In this document: positions 15,345 to 23,594 of the stretch, one piece after another
How the letters are laid out: each line of letters opens with the position of its first letter
Position numbering within the stretch: position 1 is the first letter of the stretch
The notes under the pieces: generated by a model
The model's database searches: none
What the model saw: the letters and a program-made list of their open reading frames with translations, nothing else
Told to the model about the DNA's origin: nothing
NCBI RefSeq assembly: GCF_038039215.1
Contig: NZ_JBBPCL010000001.1
Span: 4,278,001 to 4,342,000, forward strand
From: Pseudonocardia sp. T1-2H
GTDB lineage: Bacteria; Actinomycetota; Actinomycetes; Mycobacteriales; Pseudonocardiaceae
Length of the DNA stretch: 64,000 nt
Reading direction: 5' to 3'
Made by a program: the position numbers and the translations under genes

Positions 15345-16417
15345 GCCGGGCGGCTCGGCCACTGACGCAGTACTCGCCGGGTGGGGGCTGCGCCTGCAAG
15401 ATGCCGCAGGGCCTGCTCGGCGACGTCATGGCGTCGTTGCGCGGCGACGGGCTGCTGGCCGGTGCGAGCGGCCCGTTGCGGGTCGGGCTCGACCCCGGCG
15501 ACGACGCCGCCGTCTACGACCTGGACGGGCTCGACGGGAGTTCGCTCGTCGCGACCTGTGACTTCCTCACCCCCGTGGTCGACGACCCGTACGACTGGGG
15601 CCGGATCGCCGCAACGAACGCGTTGTCGGACGTCTACGCCATGGGCGGACGGCCGCTGCTCGCGCTGAACCTGCTCGGCTGGCCCGCGGAGCTGAACGTG
15701 GACATGCTCGGCGATGTGCTGCGTGGCGGGGCGCGAGCCGTCGCCGACGCGGGGGCGTTGCTCGCCGGCGGGCACAGCATCGTCGACCCCGCCCCGAAGT
15801 ACGGGCTCGCCGTCGTGGGCGCGGTCGACCGCGACGCGATCCTGCGCAAGGGCGGCGGCCGGGCCGGCGACCTGCTGGTGCTGACCAAGCCGATCGGGCT
15901 CGGCGTCGTGGGTACCGCGGTCAAGCGCGGTCAGGCCTACCCGAGCCTGGTGAAGACCGCAGTGGAGGTCATGACCCGGCTCAACGCCGAGGCCGCTGCC
16001 GTCGCGCGAGCGTTCGGGCTGCGTGGCGGCACGGACGTCACCGGCTTCGGCCTGATCGGGCACCTGCACGAGATGGGCCGGGCGGGTGCGGTCGCCGCCC
16101 GGCTGGACGCCGGGTCGGTGCCGGTGCTGCCCGGCGTGGCCGAGCTGGTCGCCGGTGGCTGCGGCCCGGACGGCAGCCGCCGCACGCTCGCGAACGCGCT
16201 GGACCGCGGCTGGTTCGACCCCGGCGGCCTCGACGCGGACCGGCAACTGCTCCTGGCCGACGCCCAGACCTCCGGCGGGTTGCTGCTCGCAGTCCCCGCC
16301 GACGACGCCGACGACCTGGTCACGCAGCTGCACGACCGTGGCGACGAGGCCGCCGACGTGGTGGGTCGGCTCGTCGACGGGGAGCCGGGAACCGTGACCG
16401 TCGAGGAGGGCCCATGA
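15341..16417 (+). CDS. selD: Selenide, water dikinase (selenophosphate synthetase)
   Basis: A 358-residue protein with the full SelD/AIR-synthase architecture. The N-terminal LTQYSPGGGCACKMPQ places C17, C19 and K20 exactly as in E. coli SelD (catalytic Cys and Lys). PLRVGLDPGDDAAVYDL, SSLVATCDFLTPVVDDPYDW, ATNALSDVYAMGGRPLLALN and GGHSIVDPAPKYGLAVVG carry the conserved Asp/Asn metal- and ATP-binding positions, and GGTDVTGFGLIGHLHEM with AQTSGGLLLAVP follow. The enzyme makes selenophosphate from selenide and ATP. It is a Cys-type enzyme. Start ATGA overlaps the dehydrogenase stop, and its own stop overlaps the next start. No selA, selB, tRNA-Sec or selenouridine gene is in the window. Confidence 0.95.
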   Translation: MSRAARPLTQYSPGGGCACKMPQGLLGDVMASLRGDGLLAGASGPLRVGLDPGDDAAVYDLDGLDGSSLVATCDFLTPVVDDPYDWGRIAATNALSDVYAMGGRPLLALNLLGWPAELNVDMLGDVLRGGARAVADAGALLAGGHSIVDPAPKYGLAVVGAVDRDAILRKGGGRAGDLLVLTKPIGLGVVGTAVKRGQAYPSLVKTAVEVMTRLNAEAAAVARAFGLRGGTDVTGFGLIGHLHEMGRAGAVAARLDAGSVPVLPGVAELVAGGCGPDGSRRTLANALDRGWFDPGGLDADRQLLLADAQTSGGLLLAVPADDADDLVTQLHDRGDEAADVVGRLVDGEPGTVTVEEGP

Positions 16418-16974
16418 CCACGCGGACCGCACTCGCCTGCGTGACCGGGCGTTTCCAACCGGTCCACGAGCAGCACCTGGAGCTGTTCGAGATCGCGCTG
16501 CGCGACGCCGACCAGCTGATCGTCGCGATCACCAACCCGGATCACGGAGTCCGGCACGAGGAGCCGACCTCGGCCCACCGGCACCGCGACTCGGCCAACC
16601 CTTTCACCTACTACGAGCGGGTCCGGCTGCTGACCGCGGCCCTGACCGATCGGGGGATCGCCGCGGACACGACGATCGTGCCGTTCGACCTCACCCGTCC
16701 GCAGCACTGGCCCGAGTACGTGCCCCTGCACGCCCGGCACCTCGTCCGCGCCTACACCGACTGGGAACGGCACAAGGCCGAGCTGCTGGCCGACGCCGGA
16801 TACCCCGTCACGGTGCTCGACGGCGCCCCCGTCCAGCGCCTCTCCGCCACGGAGATCCGGAGCCGGATCGAGCACGGCGAGCGGTGGGAGGACCTCGTGC
16901 CCGCCTCGGTGATCCCGGTGCTGCAGTCGCTCCTCCCGAAGGTCACCGGTTCGCCGGCGGGAGGCGAGCGGTGA
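16414..16974 (+). CDS. NadM-like nucleotidyltransferase (cytidylyltransferase fold)
   Basis: A 186-residue protein resembling archaeal-type nicotinamide-nucleotide adenylyltransferase. The N-terminal ALACVTGRFQPVHEQHLELF is a variant of the GRFQPxHxGH nucleotide-binding motif (H-E-Q-H instead of HxGH). DQLIVAITNPDHG and ANPFTYYERVRLLTAAL follow the family pattern, and RLSATEIRSRIEHGERWEDL with LVPASVIPVL is the C-terminal ISSTxxR-like signature. The family transfers AMP or another NMP to a phosphorylated substrate. ATGA overlap with selD and GTGA overlap with the next gene imply co-translation. The Gly-to-Gln change in the motif and the selD context argue for a substrate other than NMN. That is inference. 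Confidence 0.82.
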   Translation: MTTRTALACVTGRFQPVHEQHLELFEIALRDADQLIVAITNPDHGVRHEEPTSAHRHRDSANPFTYYERVRLLTAALTDRGIAADTTIVPFDLTRPQHWPEYVPLHARHLVRAYTDWERHKAELLADAGYPVTVLDGAPVQRLSATEIRSRIEHGERWEDLVPASVIPVLQSLLPKVTGSPAGGER

Positions 16975-18314
16975 TCCCGGCCGGACACGGCGAGACCCAG
17001 CCCCGCCTCGACGACGACCGCCTCCCCATCGTGCTCGTCGTCCTCGACGGGCTCGGGGACCGGCCGATCCCGGAGCTCGGCGACCGCACACCCGCCGAGG
17101 CCGCGCACACGCCGAACCTCGACGCGCTCGCCCGCCGCGGTGCGAGCGGCTGGCACCTGCCGTTCGGCTGGGGCCGCGCGCCGACCTCCGAGCTCGCGCA
17201 CTGGGCGATGTTCGGGTTCGCCGACGTCCCGTTCCCCGGGCGCGCCGTGCTCGAAGCCCTCGGCGCGGGCCTTCAGGTCGACGCGGACACCGCGGTCACC
17301 CACGCCGCGCTGCGCACCTCGTCCCGCCAGGGCGACCGGCTGTGGATCACCGGCCGCGCCGGACGATCCGACGACGGCGACGCGGCCGCGCTGCTGGCCG
17401 AGCTCGACCCGGTGCTGACCCGCCTCGGGATACACCTTCAGGCCCTGGGCGGACGCGGCGAGGCCCTGCTCACCGCACCCGGCCACCCCCACGCGGACGT
17501 GACCGACACCGATCCGTTCTTCGAGACCTTCCACCCCTGGCTGCGCCCGGTCCCGACCGGCCCGGACGGGGCGGCGTTCGCGGAGACCCTGACCGGGGCC
17601 CTGCACGCCGCCCGGGCGCACCTCGTCGGCAGCGTGGTCAACGCCGGCCGGAACCGCCGCGGGCTGCCCGCGCTCGACGTCCTGACCACCAAGTGGTCGG
17701 GCGTGCGCGGGGACATCCCGAGCTTCGTCGAGCAGATCGGCGTCGCGGGCGCCGCGGTCACGAGCACTCGGCTCTACCGCGGGCTCGCCGCGGTACTCGG
17801 TATGGGCTCGATCCACCTTCCGCCCGTCGACGACCTGGAGAAGGACCTCGCCGCACGGCTCGAGGCGGCAGAGGACCTCGTCGCCGGCGGGGCCCGGTTC
17901 GTGCACGTGCACACCAAGGCCACCGACGAGGCCGGGCACACCAAAGAGCCGTACGCCAAGCGCGACGTCCTGGAGGAGGTCGACCGCGGTCTGGCCGGCC
18001 TGGCCGATCTCGCCGGGCGGGCGATCGTCGCGGTCACCGGCGACCACGCCACCCCGTCCACCCACGGGGTGATGCACGCCGGGGAACCGACGCCGCTGGT
18101 CGTCGCGGGCCCGACCGTGCGCGCCGACGAGGTGACCGCGTTCGGCGAGCTGCCCGCGCACCGTGGCTGGTGGGGGCAGGTCCGCGCCCACGAACTGCTC
18201 CCGCTGCTGCTCGGCCAGGCCAACCGGCCGGTCCTCCTCGGCCACCGCATCACCGCACGCCCGGTGATCGCGCTGGCCGACGCGCCCGAGCCGATGCCCC
18301 TCGCGGATTCCTGA
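16971..18314 (+). CDS. Phosphoglycerate-mutase-like metalloenzyme (archaeal ApgM type, alkaline phosphatase superfamily)
   Basis: A 447-residue protein. IVLVVLDGLGDRPIPELGDR carries the first metal-binding aspartate, with HTPNLDALARRGASG; GRAPTSELAHWAMFGF contains the probable nucleophile Ser/Thr. FVHVHTKATDEAGHTKEP and IVAVTGDHATPSTHGVMHAG give the paired DxxxH and DH metal ligands of the alkaline phosphatase superfamily. This matches archaeal cofactor-independent phosphoglycerate mutases and their relatives, including phosphonate-linked members. The GTG start at 16971 overlaps the previous stop. As the last gene of the selD operon it may move or remove a phosphoryl group on a product of the pathway. 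Housekeeping glycolysis is unlikely from this context. Confidence 0.82.
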   Translation: MIPAGHGETQPRLDDDRLPIVLVVLDGLGDRPIPELGDRTPAEAAHTPNLDALARRGASGWHLPFGWGRAPTSELAHWAMFGFADVPFPGRAVLEALGAGLQVDADTAVTHAALRTSSRQGDRLWITGRAGRSDDGDAAALLAELDPVLTRLGIHLQALGGRGEALLTAPGHPHADVTDTDPFFETFHPWLRPVPTGPDGAAFAETLTGALHAARAHLVGSVVNAGRNRRGLPALDVLTTKWSGVRGDIPSFVEQIGVAGAAVTSTRLYRGLAAVLGMGSIHLPPVDDLEKDLAARLEAAEDLVAGGARFVHVHTKATDEAGHTKEPYAKRDVLEEVDRGLAGLADLAGRAIVAVTGDHATPSTHGVMHAGEPTPLVVAGPTVRADEVTAFGELPAHRGWWGQVRAHELLPLLLGQANRPVLLGHRITARPVIALADAPEPMPLADS

Positions 18315-18488
18315 TCGAGGGCGTGCTGCGTAAGGGCCCAGCTGGTCGTCCGTCGCTGAACGGAGGACTGCGGTCTCGTTCGGCGCGTCGGCTCCACCGG
18401 ACCGCGGCCTCGAGGGCCGGCTGGGCTCACGGCGAGTTCGCCCGGACGATGACCGCGGGTCGCCGGAGGCGTCTAGCGTCCACCGACC

Positions 18489-18867
18489 GTGGGAACCGTC
18501 CGATCGCCCGCCGTCACCACCCTCGTCGTCGCCGCGGCTCTCGCGATCCCGGGGTGGCCGCGGCGTCGCCGGTCGTCCCGCCGGCGCGGCCGATCGACCT
18601 GCAGGCCCACCGCGGCGGGATGGAACTGTCGGTGGAGAGCTCGCTGCTGTCCTTCGGCACCGCGCTCGACCTCGGGGTCTCCACCCTGGAGCTCGACGTC
18701 CAGATCACCGCGGACGGGCACGCGATGGTCAGCCACGACCGGAAGGTCAACGGGGACGTCTGCACCGACACGCCCTGCTGGACATGGGCGTCGACGGCCT
18801 GATCACCGACCGGCTTCGCTGGCTGCTGCAGCGCCGCGGCGCCGAGCTGCCCCGACCGGTCCGGTGA
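18489..18867 (+). pseudogene. Glycerophosphodiester phosphodiesterase relic
   Basis: A signal-peptide-like start (GTG 18489, SPAVTTLVVAAALAIPG) shifts frame near 18553 into IDLQAHRGGMELSVESSLLS and LELDVQITADGHAMVSHDR, the N-terminal GDPD catalytic segment (HRGG, E-x-D, H). After about residue 90 the frame breaks and joins directly to MGVDGLITDRLRWLLQRRGA, which is the extreme C-terminus of the family. Roughly two thirds of the gene is missing, so it is inactive. It was once a secreted phosphodiesterase. Confidence 0.8.
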
Positions 18868-18987
18868 CGTCCCGGCCGGGGCTACCCGATCCCGACGTCT
18901 CCCTGCGCGACGTCCGAAGCTCCCCGGGCACGCCGACCCGCGAACGACGATCAGAGCGCACGTGTCGCCGTTGCGTCTCGCTGCGGG

Positions 18988-19503
18988 TCAGAAGAACCAG
19001 TGTTCGGGTTCGGTTCCCCGTTCGGTGAGATCACCGAATCGGCCGCCCAGGAACGCCAGCGGCGCGCCCGCGCGGTCGCACACCCGCCCCACCCGGCCGA
19101 AGACCACCACGTGGTCGCCCGCCTCGAAGTGCCGGTCCACCGTGCACTCCAGGTGCGCGAGCGCCTCGGGGACGACCGGGACCTCGTGGTCCCCGTAGCG
19201 CAGCGGGAGGCCGTCGAAGTGGTCCGCACCGCGCCGGGCGAACCGCATCGCGATCTCCTCCTGGCGAGCGCCGAGGATGTTGACCGCGAAACGCCCGTCC
19301 CCGACCACGGCGTCGGTGGTGCGGGCACCCGTCGTCAGACAGACGAGCAGCAGCGGCGGGTCCAGCGACACCGAGGTCAGCGAGTTGACCGTCATGCCGT
19401 GCGGCTGGTCGCCGTCGAGCGCCGTCACGACCGCGACGCCGGTGGCGAAGCGGCCGATGGTGCGGCGCATGGTCAACGGATCGATCGGAGCCGTGGAGAT
19501 CAT
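18988..19503 (-). CDS. Flavin reductase-like protein (HpaC-type)
   Basis: A 171-residue flavin-reductase domain: MRRTIGRFATGVAVVTALDG, PHGMTVNSLTSVSLDPPLLL and RFAVNILGARQEEIAMRFA, with CTVDRHFEAGDHVVVFGRVG before the end. This is the FMN-binding split-barrel of NAD(P)H:flavin oxidoreductases that supply reduced flavin to two-component monooxygenases. The ATG at 19503 has GGAAG upstream. It is the last gene of the seven-gene minus-strand operon and the natural partner of the HpaB-like oxygenase at 19915. Confidence 0.9.
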   Translation of the reverse strand: MISTAPIDPLTMRRTIGRFATGVAVVTALDGDQPHGMTVNSLTSVSLDPPLLLVCLTTGARTTDAVVGDGRFAVNILGARQEEIAMRFARRGADHFDGLPLRYGDHEVPVVPEALAHLECTVDRHFEAGDHVVVFGRVGRVCDRAGAPLAFLGGRFGDLTERGTEPEHWFF

Positions 19504-19534
19504 GGGGGGCTTCCTTTCGCCGGGCGGGCCCGGA

Positions 19535-19879
19535 TCAGACGCGGTACCGCACCTCGAAGGTCGTGACACCCTCGTCGGAGCGCCACGGCCCGTGCCGCAT
19601 GCCCGGCGGCCGGCACGCGTACATGCCTGCGGTGAAGGTCTGGCCGAGCTCGAGGTCGGTGAACGAGCCTTCCAGGATGTAGACCTCCTCCCAGAAGTCG
19701 TGGACCTGCACACCGTTGGGTGTGGAGTCCGCGCCCGGCTCGTAGCGCAGGATCCGGGTCGCGACCCCGGTGTCCTTGTCCGCGGCCAGGATCCTTTCCT
19801 TGATCTTCGGGTCGTCGCCGGGACAGAGCGTGTAGTCCACGTCCGTCACCGGGAAGAACTCGTGCTCGGGTTTCGCCAT
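19535..19879 (-). CDS. Cupin-domain protein
   Basis: A 114-residue single cupin (ChrR/AraC-like type): RILRYEPGADSTPNGVQVHD, FWEEVYILEGSFTDLELGQT and GMYACRPPGMRHGPWRSDEG. The two His/Glu clusters (VHDFWEEVYILEG and PPGMRHGPW) fit a metal site. Such small cupins act as dioxygenases, isomerases or metabolite-binding proteins. It lies 35 bases after the HpaB-like oxygenase and 31 bases before the flavin reductase. In this operon it may cleave or rearrange the hydroxylated product. Confidence 0.82.
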   Translation of the reverse strand: MAKPEHEFFPVTDVDYTLCPGDDPKIKERILAADKDTGVATRILRYEPGADSTPNGVQVHDFWEEVYILEGSFTDLELGQTFTAGMYACRPPGMRHGPWRSDEGVTTFEVRYRV

Positions 19880-19914
19880 CGGTGCTCCTCGAGGTGTCGT
19901 AGGGCGGGGTGTGG

Positions 19915-21366
19915 CTAAGGCGTGTCGACGCCGTAGCTGCCGAGGAACGCGTCGACCTCGGCGAGCGGGCCGTCGAAGCCGTAGTTGCGGAAGGCGTAGC
20001 CCTTCACGACGAAGGGCGCTCCGGCGTAGAACATCTCGTACTGGTGGTGCCGGCCGGCGAACTCGCTGCCGACCGCGTCCCAGACGAGCTTGAACAGCTT
20101 GACCCGCTCTTCCGCGGGGGCGCTGGGGGACTGGATGTAGCGGTCGATGTCCGCGCGGGTCTCCGGGTTGCGCATGTCCGCCACGCCGGAGGGCACCTGG
20201 AGCACGCCGCCGCCGACGAGGTCGCGCAGGATCGCCAGCGCCCGCGGGTACAGCTCGGCCTGCAGGCCCATCGCCCCGTAGACGGCGCGCTTGCCCGGCA
20301 GCCAGAGACCTGATCCGTCGTCGGCGGCGGTGTACTCCGCTGCCAGGACCGCGGACTCGACCACGGAGGTGAGTGCGGCCAGCTCGCCGAGCTTCTCGAC
20401 GACGCCGGGGAACCTGTCGACGCCGTTGACGGCGGCGACCTTGCGGGCGAGCCCGGCGATGAACTGGAGCTTCACGGCGAACCGGATCTGCGCCTGCCAG
20501 TTGCCGAGCACGTGGGCGCCGGTGTCGAAGAACTGGCGGCGCAGTCCGGCGACGTCGCGGAAGACGAGGACCTTCTCCCAGGGGACGAAGACATCGTCGA
20601 AGACCAGCAGGGCGTCGGTCTCGTCGTAACGACTCGTCAGCGGGTAGTCGTAGGAGCTGGTCGCCGCGGGGGCGAACGGGCGGCGGCAGTAGAGCTTGAG
20701 GCCCTCGGTGGCCACCGGGACGACGAAGCTCAGGGCGAAGTCCGCGTCGTCGTCGGTGAGCGGCTTGATGCAGGACACGAGGATCTCGTCGGCCACGGGG
20801 CCGCCGGTGGCCAGCATCTGGGCGCCGCGCACGACGATCCCGTCGCTGCGCTCCTCGGTCACGCCGACCTGCACGAAGTCGCCGTCCCAGGCGTGCGCCG
20901 TGGTGGCCCGGGAGACCTGCGGCGGGATGATCGCGTAGGAGACGTAGGGGTTCTCGGTCTGCATCCGCCGGTGGTAGGCGAGCACGTTGGCCGAGAGGTC
21001 GCGGTCCCCCGCGGCGAACGCCTCCGGGTGGGCCGCGAAGCCGTTGACGAACGCCGCGACGTGGTCGGGGCTGCGCCCCACCCACCCGTGGGTGTGCCGC
21101 GCCCAGGCCTCCGCGGTGTGCCGGAAGCCGGCGAGGTCCTCGCGGCTGCGGGGGATGATGTTGATGCGGTTGGTCCGCGCCCCGGTCTCGGGTGCGGTCG
21201 CGGTCATCCCCTGGGCCGGGTCGGCGGCCAGGTCGAACAGCTCCCCGATCGTCGTCGCGATCGGCGCGAAGGCCGGGTGGGCGGCGACGTCGTGCACCGC
21301 CTCGCCGTCGACGATGATCGTCCGGCCGTCCTTGAGACCGGTGAGGTAGTCCTGTCCGGTACGCAT
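19915..21366 (-). CDS. 4-hydroxyphenylacetate 3-hydroxylase-family flavin monooxygenase (HpaB-like)
   Basis: A 483-residue FADH2-dependent monooxygenase. MRTGQDYLTGLKDGRTIIVD is the family opening; NRINIIPRSREDLAGFR, ATTAHAWDGDFVQVGVTEER, GIVVRGAQMLATGGPVADEI and FDDVFVPWEKVLVF follow in the usual order, then the helical C-terminal domain (DMRNPETRADIDRYIQSPSA). HpaB-type enzymes hydroxylate phenols or heteroaromatics with reduced flavin from a reductase such as the one at 18988. ATG 21366 overlaps the stop of the DUF2848 gene as ATGA. The substrate is not phenylacetate-specific by anything visible. Confidence 0.92.
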   Translation of the reverse strand: MRTGQDYLTGLKDGRTIIVDGEAVHDVAAHPAFAPIATTIGELFDLAADPAQGMTATAPETGARTNRINIIPRSREDLAGFRHTAEAWARHTHGWVGRSPDHVAAFVNGFAAHPEAFAAGDRDLSANVLAYHRRMQTENPYVSYAIIPPQVSRATTAHAWDGDFVQVGVTEERSDGIVVRGAQMLATGGPVADEILVSCIKPLTDDDADFALSFVVPVATEGLKLYCRRPFAPAATSSYDYPLTSRYDETDALLVFDDVFVPWEKVLVFRDVAGLRRQFFDTGAHVLGNWQAQIRFAVKLQFIAGLARKVAAVNGVDRFPGVVEKLGELAALTSVVESAVLAAEYTAADDGSGLWLPGKRAVYGAMGLQAELYPRALAILRDLVGGGVLQVPSGVADMRNPETRADIDRYIQSPSAPAEERVKLFKLVWDAVGSEFAGRHHQYEMFYAGAPFVVKGYAFRNYGFDGPLAEVDAFLGSYGVDTP

Positions 21367-22043
21367 CAGCGGTTCCTCTGCTCGGTCTCGTAGGTGTGGG
21401 CCAGGACTGTGCCGTCGCTCAGCTTCAGCTGCAGTGTCCAGTTCCGGCCGAAGACGAAGCGTCCCGTCATCAGGGGCAGCGTCCCGCCGAACAGGACGAG
21501 GTCGCCGTCGGCGTCCGGCAGGGCATCGGCAAGGCGGGCGAGCACGTCCGCCGGGTGCCGCAGGGCGGACAGGTCCCCACGCTGGTAGGGCTCGCCGTCG
21601 ACGTCGCTGGCGGCGGCGACGGGGTCCCAGTCGAAGTCGTTCAGGTCGGCGGGCAGGGCCGCGACCTCCCGGCCGAGCGGCTTCGGACACGCGGCCTTCG
21701 AGCCGGCGACGCTGCTCTTCTCCAGCTCGCGGTCGGTGTGGTCGGAGCCGACGCCGAGGTAGAGGCGGCCGTCGTGGCGGATGACGACGGGTTCGACCTC
21801 GCCCGAGCTGTCCGGGCCGTCGACGCCGATCACCGGATCCGTGGTGAGCAGCGCGGGGTCGAGGTCGTAGAAGGCGGGCACGGTCGCGGGCGGCGGAACG
21901 CCGATCTCGGCGAGCTCGGCGATGTGCGCGGCCACCGCCTCGGCGTCCCGGCCGGTGTAGCCGGCGACGATGAGCCGCGCCGGGCGGACGTGCAGCATCT
22001 CGCCCGTACCGCGGACGGTGAGTTGTAGTGCCTGGTCGGGCAT
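21366..22043 (-). CDS. DUF2848 family protein
   Basis: A 225-residue protein matching what I recall of DUF2848: RLIVAGYTGRDAEAVAAHIA, GVPPPATVPAFYDLDPALLT, YLGVGSDHTDRELEKSSVAG and FDWDPVAAASDVDGEPYQRG, ending GRFVFGRNWTLQLKLSDGTV. The layout (PPxxVPxFY, then VGSDHTDRE) resembles fumarylacetoacetase-like enzymes, suggesting a small-molecule hydrolase or lyase. The reaction is not established. It is embedded between the nitrilase (4-base gap) and the HpaB-like oxygenase (ATGA overlap), so it belongs to the same pathway. Confidence 0.75.
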   Translation of the reverse strand: MPDQALQLTVRGTGEMLHVRPARLIVAGYTGRDAEAVAAHIAELAEIGVPPPATVPAFYDLDPALLTTDPVIGVDGPDSSGEVEPVVIRHDGRLYLGVGSDHTDRELEKSSVAGSKAACPKPLGREVAALPADLNDFDWDPVAAASDVDGEPYQRGDLSALRHPADVLARLADALPDADGDLVLFGGTLPLMTGRFVFGRNWTLQLKLSDGTVLAHTYETEQRNR

Positions 22044-22047
22044 GTGC

Positions 22048-22842
22048 TCAGTTCTCTCTTCTCGGGGTGAGCCGGCGGTCGGCGAGCACCGGGAACTCGG
22101 TGCGGGCCGCCGCGATCACCCCTGTATCGACATCGCAGAAGGTCACGCCCTCGTCCTCGCCGGCCTCGACGAGCACCTCGCCCCACGGGTCTACCACCCG
22201 GCTGTGCCCGGCGAGCCGGACCCCGTCGGCCTGCTCCCCCACCGCGTTGCAGGCGACGAGGACGACCTGCTCCTCGACCGCGCGGGTGGAGGTGAACAAC
22301 CGCCAGTGCGCGAGACGGGCGGCGGGCCAGGCCGAGCACACCACGATGGACTCCGCGCCCTCGTCCACCAGGGCGCGGTACAGCTCGGGGAAGCGCAGGT
22401 CGTAACAGGTCGTGGTGCCGAGCCGGCCGAGCCCGGTGTCGACCGCGCCGACCTGCTCCCCGGGGGTGAGCAGCTCGGCCTCGCGCGACCGGTACCCGAA
22501 GACATGGATCTTCCGGTAGGTGTGGACGATCTCCCCGTCCGGGCCGATCAGGACCGCGGTGTTGTAGAGCCGGCCCTGCCCGTCGCGCTCGAGGACACTG
22601 CCCATGTGCAGGTGGCAGCCCAGCCGGACGGCCCACTCGCGGGCCGCCGAGACGGTGTCACCGTGGAGCGGCTCCGCGAGCTCGGCGTAGGCGTCGAACG
22701 CGAAGTACCCGGACAGCCAGAGCTCGGGCAGCACCACCAGGTCGGCGCCGGCGGCCTCGGCCACCATGTCCCCGACCCGGCGGCGCCGCTCCCCGACCGG
22801 TTCCCCGGCCGGACTGGCCACCTGCACCAGTGCCGTTCTCAC
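22048..22842 (-). CDS. Carbon-nitrogen hydrolase (nitrilase superfamily)
   Basis: A 264-residue nitrilase-fold amidase with an intact triad: Glu in DLVVLPELWLSGYF, Lys in HTYRKIHVFGYRSRE, Cys in GTTTCYDLRFPELYRAL. RLAGHSRVVDPWGEVLVEAG is the usual C-terminal strand. The length fits omega-amidase or N-carbamoyl-amidase-like members, which hydrolyse amides. The GTG at 22842 overlaps the stop of the alpha/beta hydrolase. Its presence suggests that the pathway substrate contains nitrogen released as ammonia. Confidence 0.9.
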   Translation of the reverse strand: MRTALVQVASPAGEPVGERRRRVGDMVAEAAGADLVVLPELWLSGYFAFDAYAELAEPLHGDTVSAAREWAVRLGCHLHMGSVLERDGQGRLYNTAVLIGPDGEIVHTYRKIHVFGYRSREAELLTPGEQVGAVDTGLGRLGTTTCYDLRFPELYRALVDEGAESIVVCSAWPAARLAHWRLFTSTRAVEEQVVLVACNAVGEQADGVRLAGHSRVVDPWGEVLVEAGEDEGVTFCDVDTGVIAAARTEFPVLADRRLTPRREN

Positions 22843-23594
22843 TTCGCGTGGTCACCCGCCGAGGACAGGAACTCCAGCAGCTCGGCGTTGAACCGCTCGC
22901 CGATGCGCTGCACGGCGTGCGGGCTGCCGTCGAACAGCACCCGCTTGGCCGGCAGCTTCTCCGCGAGCACGTCGCCGACGTCCTCGAAGCCCGGGGTCCC
23001 GCCGCCGGTGACCACCAACTTGGGGAACGGCGCGGCCGCCAACTCCTCCAGCGGCACCCCCGTCTCCCACGGGCGCTCGGTCTTGAGGTTGCGCACCGCC
23101 TCCGCGAACGGAGGCGGCAGCGGCGACGGCAGCTCCATCGACACGCTCAGCGTCCTGAGAAAGCCCTCGACGAACGTCTCGAGGTCGGCGTCGCCGTTGC
23201 GCTCCCAGTGCGTGCGGAGCCCCTCGATCAGCTTGTCCGCCTCGGGCCGGCCGGCGGCGTTCGGCATCGCGGGCGGCTCGATGACCGTCAGCGACCACAC
23301 CTTCTCCGGAGCCAGGGCGGCGGCCCGCATGGCCACCACCCCGCCCATCGACGTGCCGACGAGGTGGGCCCCGGAACCGAGGAGCTCGACGATGTCCTGC
23401 GCGTCCCGATCGGGGTCGATCCGGTCGGTGCCCGGGCTCGGGCTGTATCCGCGCCGGTAGGGGGCGATCAGCCGGTAGCGGTCGGCGAGGACCTTCTGCT
23501 CGCCGAAGGCCGCGGCCGCGGAGCTGAGGCTGCCGTGGACCAGGACGACCGGTGGGCCGTCCTCACCCCAGCGCTCGGCTTCCAGCGCGGTCAC
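22839..23594 (-). CDS. Alpha/beta hydrolase
   Basis: A 251-residue hydrolase: PPVVLVHGSLSSAAAAFGEQ, GAHLVGTSMGGVVAMRAAAL with the nucleophile Ser in G-T-S-M-G, KLVVTGGGTPGFEDVGD near the acid position, and GSPHAVQRIGERFN supplying the His. The GTG start at 23594 overlaps the SnoaL-like stop (GTGA), and its stop overlaps the nitrilase start. In the pathway it may hydrolyse a ring-opened intermediate or ester. Confidence 0.87.
   Translation of the reverse strand: MTALEAERWGEDGPPVVLVHGSLSSAAAAFGEQKVLADRYRLIAPYRRGYSPSPGTDRIDPDRDAQDIVELLGSGAHLVGTSMGGVVAMRAAALAPEKVWSLTVIEPPAMPNAAGRPEADKLIEGLRTHWERNGDADLETFVEGFLRTLSVSMELPSPLPPPFAEAVRNLKTERPWETGVPLEELAAAPFPKLVVTGGGTPGFEDVGDVLAEKLPAKRVLFDGSPHAVQRIGERFNAELLEFLSSAGDHAK

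Noticed and set aside
15341..16417. SelD as evidence for selenocysteine in this window
   Set aside because: No in-frame TGA suggestive of Sec, no tRNA-Sec, SelA or SelB was seen, and the SelD itself uses Cys at position 17.
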